Positions 45,395-56,429 of a stretch of 64,000 nucleotides of DNA are shown in pieces. The translations under genes were made by a program, and so were the position numbers. A model generated the notes under the pieces. That model saw only the letters and a program-made list of their open reading frames with translations. It was not told the origin of the DNA and made no database searches. How positions within the stretch are numbered: position 1 is the first letter of the stretch; the number at the start of each line of letters is the position of its first letter. This stretch comes from Diorhabda sublineata (lineage: Eukaryota; Arthropoda; Insecta; Coleoptera; Chrysomelidae). The stretch spans positions 35,640,559 through 35,704,558 of the forward strand of contig NC_079476.1 in NCBI RefSeq assembly GCF_026230105.1. Reading direction: 5' to 3'.

Positions 45395-47440
45395 CGTGAG
45401 TGAAAAACTGATAATATTTTGATTAATGAATTCGAATCCCCATAAACAACAGCACAAGTATACGTTCGAGAACACAAGAGGACATAAATCGATTATAGAC
45501 TACATTATTACAAACAGAAATATTCATCCCTCAAAAATATTAGATGTCAGAACATTAACCTCAGTAAACACAGGGACTAACCACCATATGGTGTTAGCCA
45601 TAATGCGGAACTGCGTACAAAGGAAAACCCAGAACAAACCGAAAGTGACAGAAAAGCTGAACATAGAAAGCCTTAGCGATGATACCACAAAATACCTCTA
45701 CCAGCAAAGACTAAGAAAGGCAATAAATGAAAACAAGATCTTGAAAGATGATACCGTAGAACTAGCATTGAAAAGATTAAGTACTAATATAAGAACAGCT
45801 GCAGAAGAGGCATTAGGCAAACGAAAGGTGAACCTAAACGGAAAGCCCAACACGAAACCATGGTTCACACACGAAATCAAATCACTTGCGGAAGAAAAAA
45901 GGAAAGCATATCTTCAATATAGAAGTCAAACAATTACATATGCTGATTACAAAGTCGTGAAGAATAGGACAAATATGGAAATACAAACGATTAAGAGATA
46001 ATTCTGGGAGAAATACTAATCAGACATGGAAAACGACTTATATGGGGGACAAAAAAAGATCTGGAATATGATAAGGAACATCAAAAGACCAATCAATGAA
46101 TACATCCACACGAAAACAATAACGTTAAAAGAATGGGAAAGGTATTTCCATGAACTCTACGGTGACATAATAACAAGCCAATCCACAGAACAGAAACGAG
46201 AAAATATATCTGAAGAAGGAGAAGACATCCAACAACAATTAATATCAAAAGACAAAATTGAAGCAACAATGCGCAAGATGAAAAATAGGAAATCACCAGG
46301 GCTGGATAACATTAATAACGAGCTTCTTAAATATGGTGGCAATGAATTAATAGACCAAATGCATGTCATGTTCAACAAGATATACGACCAGAGAAAAGTA
46401 CCAGAGGAATGGAAAGTAAGCATAACGATCCCCGTCTTTAAAAAAGGGGAAAAGAAAGATCCAAATAATTATTGAGGGATCAGCCTCCTAACCACGACTT
46501 CAAAATTACTAACAAAAATTATTGCAGAAGAAATCTCAAGTAGCGGCATGAGCAAAGAACAACAGGGATTTAGAAAAAAAGATCAACCATAGACTTATGT
46601 GCTTCATAGATTTAACAAAAGCATTTGACAGAGTGAGATTACATGACGTCATTGAGCTACTAAAAAAACGAGACACATATGTAAGAGTAAACAACGAACT
46701 CTCCAGTAAAATGCCAGTATCAACAGGGATCAGACAAAGAGATAGTCTCAGCCCAATACTCTTCGACATTATAATGGACGAAATCATAAAAGAAGTCAAA
46801 ACGGCAGGTAGAGGATACAGAATGGGAAAACATGAGTTTAAGGTGATTGACAATAGCGAGAGAACCAAGAAGATGCAAACTGGCAATTTATAATAAAAGT
46901 GTAGAACAGGTTATGTCTTTTAAATATTTAGGGGTTAACATCACGAGCAATAGGAACTTGAAACAAGAAGCCAAAACGCAAACAACAGCAGCATCTAGGA
47001 TATCAGGATTCCTTCGAACCGTGATATGGAGGAATAAATTTTTAAGTATCGAAAGCAAAACACGGATATATAAAACTTGTGTCAGACCAGTAATGACATA
47101 CGCCATAGAAACGAGAGCGGAGACTGCAACTACTAAACGGATTCTTAGAACAACCGAGATGAAGACATTACGCTCAATCACAGGGAAAACACTAAGAGAC
47201 AGAAAAAGGAGCAATGAAATCAGAAGAATGTGTGACGTTCCGGATATAGTGAGATGGGCCAGAACTAGAAGAAGAGCATGGAGAGATCATGTCAATAGAA
47301 TGAACAACAATCGACTGGCGAAAATCGCAAAGGAAGAGAGACCCAATACAAGTAGACCACCTGGAAGACCACCAAAGCGCTGGTATGAGAGCTGGTCCTC
47401 GCAGTCACAACTTAGGCTGCCTCTTTGAAAACACAAGACA
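45395..47440 (+). pseudogene. Large non-LTR retrotransposon (endonuclease end to C-terminus), family D
   Basis: Open pieces in order: 45426-46001 with HKYTFENTRGHKSIIDYIIT (end of the APE endonuclease, including the SIIDYI strand) and a linker; 46026-46475 with RKSPGLDNINNELLKYGGNE (RT finger); GISLLTT and EQQGFRKK; 46597-46893 with CFIDLTKAFDRVR and STGIRQRDSLSPILFDI; 46847-47428 with FKYLGVNITSN, MTYAIETRAET, RRAWRDHVNRM and GRPPKRWYESW. In-frame stops lie at 45999 (TAA), 46017 (TAA) and 46473 (TGA, probably an old CGA). About 100 bases are missing before CFIDL, and the whole block with the catalytic YADD motif is missing between FKVI and the TIAREPRRCK segment near 46850. It is 5' truncated within the endonuclease. 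It ends in a GAA microsatellite. Confidence 0.92.
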
Positions 47441-47451
47441 CAGTCTTAAAA

Positions 47452-47482
<31 letters not shown>

Positions 47483-47488
47483 AAGAAT
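47452..47488 (+). repeat. (AAG)n microsatellite at the 3' end of the family D element
   Basis: About 12 AAG units follow the stop of the family D protein after some 25 bases. Elements of this kind often end in simple trinucleotide tails instead of poly(A), and three other LINE relics in this window end in GATGAT or GAAGAA runs. Confidence 0.9.
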
Positions 47489-47489
47489 T

Positions 47490-48499
47490 CGAAATAATGA
47501 TCTATATCAAATACTAAGAGAATTATCACAAATTGTGGTCTGTCATTGATGTCAGATATTGGATAATATAGTTAGCGCAACTCAAAGTAAATTATGGTCT
47601 AACTGAGTAAGTTCGGAATGGTTGTATATAGTCGCCGCTCCTGTTTAATATATATTCTGAAGCCATCTTTCGAGAGTCACTTGAAGATAGAAATATTGGG
47701 ATCAAAGTAAATAGAGTCTGGGTCAAAAACATACGTTACGCCGATGACACAGTGCTGATTACAGATAATATCGATGACCTACAGCAACTAATTAATATAG
47801 TAGGCGGACATACCCAAAAAATGGGATTAAACATCAACATCAAAAAAACTAAATTCATGATTATCACTAGAGAAGCGAATACGTTTAGAAAATCTAGAGT
47901 AACATATAATGAAAAACCTATAGAACGGGTAGAAAAATTTAAATATCTAGGAACATGGCTCTATGAAGAATGGTCGTGAAATAAAATGCCGAATTGAACA
48001 AGCTCGAAGTACATTTATAAAATTTAAAAATGTATTTACATGTACCGACTTTGATCTTGATCTTAGACTGAGACTTGAGCGGTGCTACGTTTGGTCAGTG
48101 CTTCTTTACGGGATGGAGGGTTGGACCCTTAAGGTAAAAAACATCAACAAATTAGAGGCATTCGAAATGTGGGTATATCGTAGAATCCTGAAGATACCAT
48201 GGACTGCCAAAGTGAGGAATGAGGATATTCTCAGGCATATCAATAAAGATCGTGAACTCTTTAACATCTTGAAGAAACGAAAGATTGCATATCTTGGCCA
48301 TATAATGCGAGGCTATAAATATCAATTCCTTCAGCTGATAGTCGAGGGCAAGATTGAAGGTAAGAGAGGATTGGGACGGAAGAGGATGTCATGGTTGCGG
48401 AACGTGAGGCAGTGGACGGGTATACAAGATATTCAGACATTGATCCATACCGCTAGAGATAGAGAAGCCATGAAAAATGTGGTCGCGATCATCCATTAA
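47490..48499 (+). pseudogene. Non-LTR retrotransposon RT palm to C-terminus, family A copy 2
   Basis: Directly after the microsatellite come ILRELSQIVV and, near 47610, VRNGCI.SPLLFNIYSEAIF, then KNIRYADDTVLITDNIDDLQ (47730-47770; both catalytic Asp of YADD kept), MGLNINIKKTKFMII and EKFKYLGTWLYEE. A one-base shift near 47965 joins to the frame 47963-48499: RLERCYVWSVLLYGMEGWTL, LEAFEMWVYRRILKIPW, KRKIAYLGHIMRGYKYQFLQ, GLGRKRMSWLRNVRQW and ARDREAMKNVVAII. This is the best preserved copy of family A in the window, lacking the endonuclease and the RT fingers. A GAAGAAGAA run follows the stop at about 48510. Confidence 0.92.
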
Positions 48500-48790
48500 T
48501 GGATATGCATTAAAAGAAGAAGAATTTCATAGTTAAATTTCTATAAGATACTGACAATTTGTAAAACTTCAATTGAAACATTTATATCCTATCTATTTTC
48601 AATAATTATTATAATGATTTAAGTGACAAATGTTTATATTCACGTTGATAGATCAGTACAATATGTTTCACTATGTGTTTATTAGTCCATTTGGGTTTGA
48701 TATCTCATATCCTTAACGAGTCCTTGCTCATTTAATTAATCGTTTAAAGTCCTTCAATCACTGTATTTCGGAAATTTTCCGTTTAATTTT
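48500..48790. other. Non-coding spacer after the family A element
   Basis: Contains the GAAGAAGAA tail of the element; otherwise nothing recognised. Confidence 0.4.
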
Positions 48791-48794
48791 CTCT

Positions 48795-49010
48795 TCTTGC
48801 ACACTCTCGAATTTTTTATTTTGCTTTACTGATTACTAATAATACTTTCGTAACTCCTTCTTTTTTTATTCGGTTTTTCCGACAACTATTAATACTCCCG
48901 AACCTTCTTTTCTTATTTCTGTAACTATCTTTGGTTTTTTTATTACCAGTAATACAGCCGAACCTCTTTTATTTATTGTCGTAACTAACTTCATTCCTTT
49001 TCCGTTTTTA
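48795..49010. repeat. Degenerate minisatellite, about 60-base unit
   Basis: Three imperfect units can be aligned by eye around TACTAATAATACTTTCGTAAC, CAACTATTAATACTCCCGAA and ACCAGTAATACAGCCGAACC (starts near 48833, 48882 and 48946), each followed by a C/T-rich TCTTTT stretch. The units are too diverged to date. No coding potential. Confidence 0.6.
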
Positions 49011-50255
49011 TAGTTTTTCTAATGATTTCCACTTTTTTAACTATGTTTTTTACGATGTCACTGTTATTTCAAAATTTAATGTTGATTCCTTCATCTCTAT
49101 AATTAATTCCTAGTAGGTATGTACATATCTTTATCAAACTTTATTATAAAATTCCTCACTCTATTAATTTTGCTGAAACAATGTTCCAATTATGTAAAGG
49201 AATCTTTCATTTTAATATTGTATCCTTGTATTTCATTACAATACATTTTAATCAACAAACATATCCGATAAATCAAATACTATAATTTCTATACAAACTT
49301 CATCCCAAATCCGTTTAATTTGTGACGAGGCAGGAAATTTTGTGGTTCATTGGTAGACACAATCTCATCGAATCTATACGTTTTATTCCACTGTCTCCAG
49401 AAAATCAAGATAGAAATAAACTTTCCCTCATTTTCTCCAAGATTTACGTTGTTTTTTTTTACCATCTTAACAAATGATGTTTGTATCTAAAAACCGGATC
49501 GATACATTGATTTGGAATAAAAAAATTGGCCAATGCGGCAGTTTCACTAGAACTTGTCAAATTTTTTCAATCCTAACTTTCTAGGATTCCTCATAAATAT
49601 TGCAGATGCTATCAAATAAAATAAATATATGCATATAAACAAGCATATTTGTGAAGAATTTGAGTACGTGTAGAATACATTCTATATATTGTGTATTTTC
49701 TTTGTATTTAACAAGTGTACTTCTTTTCTCTCCATATTTTTTCTTGTTGTACTGAGCTCTATTTTTGCATAACTTGTCTCTTGTTATTCATTCGTTCTAA
49801 GTGTGACTCTCATCAACATCATTGTCGTTGTTACATGAATTGAAGTATTGGTTTAATCCCTAGTTCATCGTCGGTGTTGTAGGTTTTCTGCGCTTTTCCT
49901 GTAAGCTAGTGAATTTGTTCACCGACGTCGAGAAAAAATAATAATTACGATAAAGACTGCGCTTATTATAATCCCAAAAACTGTTTTATTTGTCGAGCAA
50001 TTTTTTTGTTTCCAAAATTTTCTTTTTCTATACCTCTCGCGGCAGTAATCAGACTTAAAACTCGGTGAGCAGTTAACATAACTAAAAATCCCCACAACTA
50101 CCTTAATTCAAGCTCTGCAGAGGAATTTTTTATAAATAAGTAAGGGCCAACCCTAAGATATTCCTCACCCTATTTGGAAAACGAACCTCTCGCCGTTTCT
50201 TCTTTCTAAACCCTTAGTTTTCTATTATACTGATTCTTTTTTTTTCTGTGAAATC
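49011..50255. other. AT-rich stretch without a recognisable gene
   Basis: Nothing recognised apart from pyrimidine-rich runs. Confidence 0.4.
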
Positions 50256-50261
50256 TTTTAT

Positions 50262-50304
50262 AATTGGGATCTTTCCTTCATCCCAATTTTATATTTCATA
50301 CTAG
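50262..50304 (+). other. Hairpin plus CTAG, resembling a Helitron 3' terminus
   Basis: AATTGGGAT (50262-50270) and ATCCCAATT (50280-50288) form a perfect nine-pair stem with a nine-base loop, and CTAG (50301-50304) follows 12 bases later. Helitrons end in CTRR with such a hairpin 10-12 bases upstream. The orientation (+) is opposite to the helicase relic next door, and the next base is C where Helitrons usually meet T, so this may be a separate non-autonomous end or a coincidence. Confidence 0.4.
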
Positions 50305-50319
50305 CTGACCTAGCAGACT

Positions 50320-51165
50320 TCGTACTGCCTCAATCGATAAATAAAAGACAGATGACGGTTTTCCGATGCGCGAATACGTGACATAATTGTCCATGCGCGA
50401 AACAGGGAAACTCCAAGTTGATTCCGCAAACTTCCAACGACTGGCCTTGCGATTTATTTATAGTCATCGCAAAGGCCAGACGAACCGGAAATTGTAAGAG
50501 ACTACAATCGAATGGTAAATTCGTTAGAATCAAGACATCCTCTCTTTTGTATTTTCCCTATATCATTGTTGCCTCAATGACGTTATTCATTTCCTTTGTC
50601 ACAACCAATCTTGTTCCATTGCACAATCGAGGTTGATTAATGTTACGCAGCAGGATGACAACTGATCCTACTTTTAACTGCAAATAGTGAGGTGGTAATC
50701 CAGTCAATTCCAGTGAATTTAAAAGCTCCGTGGGATAGTTGACCACGTCATCCTGGTTCATAACAGTGTCGAAAGATTTGAAGGAAACCAATTGTCTCGG
50801 AAGAAAATTCTTAATGGTCGCATTGAGATCCACGACATCTTTATTTTTCGCCGCCAATATTGCTCGTTCACCTAGCCAAATATAGTTATTGAACTGCTGC
50901 GCTATATCTGGGAAAACTCGCTGAATAAGCTCCTCTTTGAGTCTGTGATGTGACAGAAATTTGTGGGTAATGTGATAAATCCGGTCGAGGTGTTCACTGC
51001 GACTTTATTATTTCCAATGTATAAGAATTGCTTCCTAAACTCATTCGCAGTTCCATTTTGTTGAAAAAATTGTCGCATGTTAGCAGTAATAAAAATAAGG
51101 TAATCGTCACCCACAAAGATAGACTCTTTGTCTGAGGTATCGATCGACATAGAGGATGGATTGAC
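50320..51165 (-). pseudogene. Helitron PIF1-type helicase, C-terminal third, frameshifted
   Basis: The minus strand reads, from 51150: LIFITANMRQFFQQ, QFLYIGNNKVAVNTSTGFIT, LPTNFCHITDSK; then after a broken FPDIAQ segment WLGERAILAAKNKDVVDLNA (50857 frame), SFKSFDTVMNQDDVVNYPTE, LNSLELTGLPPHYLQLKVGS, VVILLRNINQPRLCNGTRLV; and finally 50533-50330 FPVRLAFAMTINKSQGQSLE with LEFPCFAHGQL. This is the order of the helicase C-terminal domain in Helitron RepHel proteins, including the KSQGQ nucleotide-binding motif. About 30 residues between IEATMI and the LPFDC segment are altered by shifts, and the normal YVACSR motif after GQL is scrambled. The Rep nuclease and the Walker A part are absent. Helitrons move by rolling-circle replication; this copy cannot. 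Confidence 0.93.
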
Positions 51166-51169
51166 ATAT

Positions 51170-52005
51170 TAGTTGGTAGTCAAATGTCAAATATTATGGT
51201 TGTGTTCAGAAATTTAATTTGTGACAAAACATCAAGGAAAAACGATATTGTTTATATTCAATTTCGACCATTTTTATATTTATTCACCTTTTAAACCTTC
51301 TCTGGACTTCCGCAAATAATTCAAGACCAAAATTAGCCATATCAGTTCATCCCTTTTCAATTTTTAGCAAGACTAACGAAAGGCAATCCATTTTGTATAT
51401 ATGTATAGATATAAACTATTAGCTGTTTTTTTTGAAATTCTTCATTTCTTAAACCCTATTATATGTTTTTGATGCTAAATCGTCTAGATTTCAGGTCTCT
51501 TTTGATTTAAAATTCATTTCTATAACGAGTAATAATTGATGTTTCGACCAATTTCGGTCTTTACCAAAATATGAGTTGACATCTTGTATAATTATAACTT
51601 TATATCAGGTCTTTGATTTTGGAAGTGCTCTCAACTTTTTCAGTTTGTGAAATAACGTTAATAAAGAAATTTAATGATTCATAAATATTTGACAACGAAC
51701 ACAAATTTCGTTTTTAAAATAAAGGACTTCCGTCCACATTCAAATACAACATCTAGACAACTTCGCCAATTAACAACCTCACACTTTGTGGTTTCGTTTG
51801 ATCTTTCCAACTAAACAATTCTCTCTACTCTTCAGTGGTCTGTTTCGACGTTTCTACGAACAATTAACAAATTTTATAAACCTGTCCTGACAAACGTTCA
51901 TTATTTAGTTCACTTTATGCTTGAAACGGATGGTTTATCAGAGTTGGAAACTAGAAAAAGATTTTTTTATCAAGTGAACCACATTAAAACGATAAAATGG
52001 AAGTC
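51170..52005. other. AT-rich stretch without a recognisable gene
   Basis: Nothing recognised. Confidence 0.4.
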
Positions 52006-52014
52006 GCAGTCACA

Positions 52015-52690
52015 AAATTAAACCACACGGCTTAGTTTAAACCTTAAACGTCTGTTTAAACTACAGATACCGCTTTTTTTTTCACGTTGCATAGATGGCG
52101 CTTACTGACAAACTTCGGTTCAAACGTTACCGGCGCTCTGCGTGTAGTTTAAACTTTAGTTTAACATAACAAGGGTTTTGAAAGAATGATTGAAGTTTTA
52201 CACTTTATATTTGATGCAGTCAATGATGATGAAGAAATTATGAACATTGACAACGTACAAAGAAAACAAAAAGTTATTCGTTCTAGAGCGAATCTTTAAA
52301 TTGTCCCACATTTGTCGAATTTGTTTGGTTCTTTCGTAAACATGACTGTTTTTGTTATGTTTTTCATTAAATTCCCTTGCCAACTCCAACTAATTTGACT
52401 GTTTCTTTGTATTTCTTTGCATGACTAACCTAAAACAGTACTTCATTTCATAGAAATTTTATATTTTCTTGTACTTTGTTTATTTCTGTTTATACATCTA
52501 TTTTAAACAATTCAACTATATAACAAATATCAGAAAAGTTTTGGATTTATTTGTGACAACTGGAAGAAAAATGTCTGTTTAATTGCTTAACTGTGTTTAT
52601 TTTTGGTTTAAAATAGAGTTCAAACCGTAGTTTAACCTTTAGTTTAATTTCCAGTTTTACTTTCAGTTGTTAAACTGACCATAATTTCGT
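52015..52690 (-). mobile_element. Possible non-autonomous element holding a Myb/SANT-like fragment between direct repeats
   Basis: A segment rich in AGTTTAAAC words (52034-52075, 52140-52170) is answered near 52626-52650 by GTAGTTTAACCTTTAGTTTAA; the 52143 copy reads GTAGTTTAAACTTTAGTTTAA, a 21-base word with one mismatch in the same orientation. Between them lies the Myb-like frame. The arrangement could be a short element with repeat ends or an old duplication; no inverted ends were found. Confidence 0.45.
52198..52392 (-). pseudogene. Myb/SANT-like (zeste-type) DNA-binding domain fragment
   Basis: The minus frame begins LELAREFNEKHNKNSHVYER and TKQIRQMWDNLKIRSR, the second and third helices of the Myb/SANT-like domain found in zeste-related proteins and in the accessory protein of PIF/Harbinger transposons (pattern W.xLxxxFN......R...QLxxxWDNLKxRAR). 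An upstream in-frame stop (just before LELAREF) removes the first helix, and the frame turns hydrophobic (NNFLFSLYVVNVHNFFII) after position 35, so it is a fragment, perhaps a spliced exon or transposon relic. Function beyond DNA binding cannot be inferred. Confidence 0.6.
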
Positions 52691-52694
52691 TTGT

Positions 52695-55370
52695 AAGAGA
52701 CTTTTAGATCACTTAAATTCTCACTCTATAAGAGGAAGACGGTGGTGGCTTGTGGAAGGTGTTCAGTAATGTTTTTTAAAAAAAAAACTTATCTTGAAGA
52801 TGTTTTGTGGTTTCTGCCAAATCGCCATCGCTGTAATGATCGATTGTTCGAACGGTTACCATACAAGAAAAATATGAATCACTAAGTGATGTATTATTAT
52901 CTAAAGTATCGCTTTCATAATGACAGGGAAGGAATAAAATGCCCCCAAAAGTTGATACAATCAACAATTTTGATAGCTGTTTATCGACATACACCCGTTA
53001 TGCCTCTGTATATTCAACCAATAAACAAAATCTAAAATGGTCATAATATTGGTTGATCCTAATAACGCTTATTCCATGCAATTATGAAAATGGCTCTGAG
53101 ATCGATTAATCGATTGTTGGGATCAAATAAATCGTTTTTTAAATAGATATGTTTTACTCAATCGATTCAATAAATGGATTTGAAATCGGCATTCGATTTT
53201 TTTTGTTTTGGTAAAGCCAAATTATTTACAATTAGCTGAATTTACTCATAACATTGCCGGTTAAAGAGTCAATCACTTAAAAACTCGTGAGTTGGCTGTG
53301 TGCTTATTTCCGACTGTAGTCCCAGTCCCATCCAAGGTTTATCGCACAAAGTGAACAGGAGAATGTTTAATGTTTAATTTTCTGGAACAGCTACTTATTT
53401 TTCATACAAAAATATTTAGTATTGGTCTACCTTTTCTTCTTATAAATACTCACAAAATCTTTTGGTTAAAAACAAGTTAAAAACAACTTCCGTGCTACAG
53501 AAAAATCACACACAATCTGTCATAGTATATTCTTATTCGGTTAAATTTGTCCTACAAATCCAGACATTTCGGAAAGATGCGATACTTGGCATCTATCGTA
53601 ACTAATCTTAGGCCATGCAACTGCAGTACTGCAGTGCTTTTGTCCTAGCCGCCACTGCACATAAGAGGAACCAAAAGTACTAATTCGACATCCAAATCTG
53701 AAATATGTGAACTGTCATCTTATGGAAGTCACATTAATCATATATTGATGTATAAACCATGGAATTTTTTAGGTTCAGTCGTTCTGTTGCTACAAATTAC
53801 TGGAGAAAAATAGCTTTTGTCATGAACGTAAAGGTTTCCAAAAAAGTAATGCCAGCCAAGAAACTACCAAACATCCTGAACTTTATTTGATATCAACATT
53901 GTGATAATTATTAGAGAACGAATATAAATTTATTAGAAATTCGTTGTCCTTATGAATAACCACAAACATTACCTTCAGCTATAATAACCAGTTTTACATA
54001 TTTCCCTTACAAACATACATTAATCCATTTGTTAGACAATGGTGAACATTCTCAACTACTGAATCACAGATTAATTTCGTTATAAATCCAGTTGGAACTA
54101 CTTATAACACGATTGTATATCTTTCGAACAAACGGAAGTACAACTTGAATTTCAATATACAGAAGAAATTGAATCTTGTTGATATTCTACTTCCGATATG
54201 TTTTCCAGATTTTTCACGGTTTACTTTACAAAACATTTCTCACCCCAGCTTCAACAGCACAACACTCACTTTTCTGTACCAACAGTGTTACCAGCCATTC
54301 AAACCGGAAAAGTTGATTTACGAAAGCGTAGGGAACATTGTTTGTTTTTCGAAACGGGTTTCAATTTTTTTCTTAAAAGCTTTTTGTCGTGTTCATGAAA
54401 TTAGTAACCTTTATAAGGTTCTTAATTCTATTCAACGTGCATCTGACAGCAATAGACATTGTACGAGTTGCAATACGCAAACAAGTATATTATACTTATG
54501 GTTAAAATGGTTTGGGTTGAGGGAATCATAAGATAAAAGACAATTAATTAAAGTAATCACTAGATGATTATATATTTTATAAATAAGCTGTTCTTCGATA
54601 ATGCCTCGCATCAATTTACTTCTTTGATATGCGACATTTATAGTTATTTACGTTATAAGTCTGGGAAGTGATTTAGTACGGTACGAGATAGATGTTTATG
54701 TACGAGGCGACGAAAAAGCCGAGTCAAGTATATCTAATCGAGTACCGTGATAATAACTTCACGAACGTATATCGTAATATGTTTTTTCATACTGTTTTAG
54801 GTTTTAAATAAAAAGCAAAATATGTTTGACAATTTTACTGAAAAATAAATTATTTTTGATTATTCTCTTATTATTTAAAAAATTAAAAATTAATAGAAGT
54901 CACTAAGGTAACATTGTAAACAAAGACAGACTTTTTGGAAATACAAAAAATACCGTCAAATGCCATTTTTAGTGCCATTTTACAGTATGAAAAAAAAGTA
55001 TCTTTCATGTTCGATTTGATGACTTCTAGTGGCGTAGTGTCGCCAATTTAAGAGAGTATGTTGTATTGTGAGCTTTGTGTGATAAATATGGCAATTAGGC
55101 GGAGGAGAGGCTGACATTAAATAATCATTTGTGAATCGAGTTCTGGGCAATACGTAAGCTGCAATTGATAGTCATATTTCTCCTATTTAAACCAAAACTG
55201 GTAAATTAACTGTTAGTTTAATGTAACGCACAGGCCACAGATTACCTACATTTAGATGGATCACGACGATGTTATTTGTTTTAACCGACTTGACTTCCAC
55301 TGGGGTTCTGAATTTGAACTACTAATAAAATACTGGCGAATTTGATTTTTTTAATGGAGCGCGATTTAAA
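52695..55370. other. AT-rich stretch with an unrecognised 128-codon frame
   Basis: The + frame 54145-54531 (MNFNIQKKLNLVDILLPICF...) is the longest here without a family; it has seven Cys residues, an SNRHCTSCNTQ segment and no membrane segment or known motif. A second + frame overlaps it. I cannot say whether it is a host exon or chance. A perfect 14-base palindrome CTGCAGTACTGCAG is at about 53621. Nothing else was seen. Confidence 0.35.
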
Positions 55371-55376
55371 TTATTG

Positions 55377-55407
55377 TTGTAAGGTAGTTTATACTGCTAC
55401 CTTACAA
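55377..55407. repeat. Hairpin with a perfect 11-pair stem
   Basis: TTGTAAGGTAG and CTACCTTACAA enclose TTTATACTG. It lies inside a 61-codon frame with no known motif and has no T-run that would suggest a terminator. Confidence 0.7.
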
Positions 55408-55691
55408 CTAATTAACGTTTTCGTTCATAATATTTCTCAAAATGGTACATTTTCAAGAAGTAGTATCATAAAAGATGAAATTTTGAAAATCATTATGGAA
55501 AAAAATAGATTTGGAAATTTATTGTAAGAGCACTTTTCTACTTAGTTACAGAAACCTATTTAAAAATAATAAATTCACAAAGAATATTGAAAATTGCTTT
55601 TCTAGAGATTGTATCGACAATGTTTGCTATTACATCTTTCTTGTTGTTCGTGCTCGTGCTCATGCTATGAATTAATTAAGTCACCATTTTT

Positions 55692-55764
55692 TAATTATTT
55701 TAATATTCTCTACTTCACCTTTACCCTTGAAGGGTAAATAGAAAATAGAGAAAATATTAATTAT
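55692..55764. repeat. Long imperfect palindrome
   Basis: The centre TTTACCCTTGAAGGGTAAA is an almost perfect palindrome, and the outer arms TTTTAATATTCTCT and AGAGAAAATATTAA are complementary with small gaps, giving a hairpin of about 73 bases. It could be a tiny inverted-repeat element or a snap-back relic. Confidence 0.65.
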
Positions 55765-56096
55765 CTAAATAGGGGACTGTTGCTTCATATATTTACGGTG
55801 AAATCGCTTTTCTTTGAAAGTAACCAAACCTGCACCGGCTAGTCTTTTAAACGAGATAAATTAATTTCCTCAATATCTGAAGCTTAACAAACTTCATATG
55901 AAATTAGTCAGCTACTTTATTGTTGGAAACATCTTAATTTAGGAAAAGTAGTTATTGTAACTATTATTGTTTTATAAACAACGAAAAAATGGACAAGTTT
56001 GTTCACGATTTATGTTCAAAGTATGAAAGGCACAAGGAAGATAATTTTTCTTTGCCAGTGTCTACCCAATGGAGTTATAACCTCTAACCAGAGAGA

Positions 56097-56427
56097 GAGA
56101 AAGAAATGCTTTATTATAAAAAAATTGTTACAATTTTTAAAAACTAAAAAACAAACATAAAAATAACTAAATAAAGACAAAAACACAATAAAATTTCAAT
56201 ATACTGAAGAAAACCACAATGAGCAACAAAATTATAGGTAATAATCAGTATATGAGCCGTATATGTATGCAGTATGCCCGGAATTAAATATTATTATCAG
56301 AATAGAAATCTTACAGAGTAGAAGTCACTTTTCAGTGAATATGCCCTCAAATTATTGCGAAATGCGCGAAACGATGATATCGATTTGATTTCAATTGACA
56401 AATGATTGTGCATTTTTTTCATTGTAA
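56097..56427 (-). pseudogene. Non-LTR retrotransposon 3' end, family B copy 3 (severely 5'-truncated)
   Basis: Reading minus from 56427, the text covers the last part of the protein (LRAYSLKSDFYS-like, near 56345; compare LRAYLLESAFYS in copy 1) and then the family 3' UTR with GTATATTGAAATTTTATTGT (56200 region) and GTTTGTTTTTTAGTTTTTAA, ending in ACAATTTTTTTATAATAAAG at 56110. AG-rich bases just outside (AGAGAGAGAGAAAG) may be target duplication or tail. The same UTR string occurs at 31170-31230 and 8600-8690. Insertion with extreme 5' truncation is usual for these elements. Confidence 0.8.
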
Positions 56428-56429
56428 AG

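Noticed and set aside
46093..46886. Minus-strand frames of 67, 88 and 116 codons inside the family D element
   Set aside because: They are antisense to a clear RT; their Leu, Ile and Ser rich content is the complement of Lys and Glu rich coding DNA.
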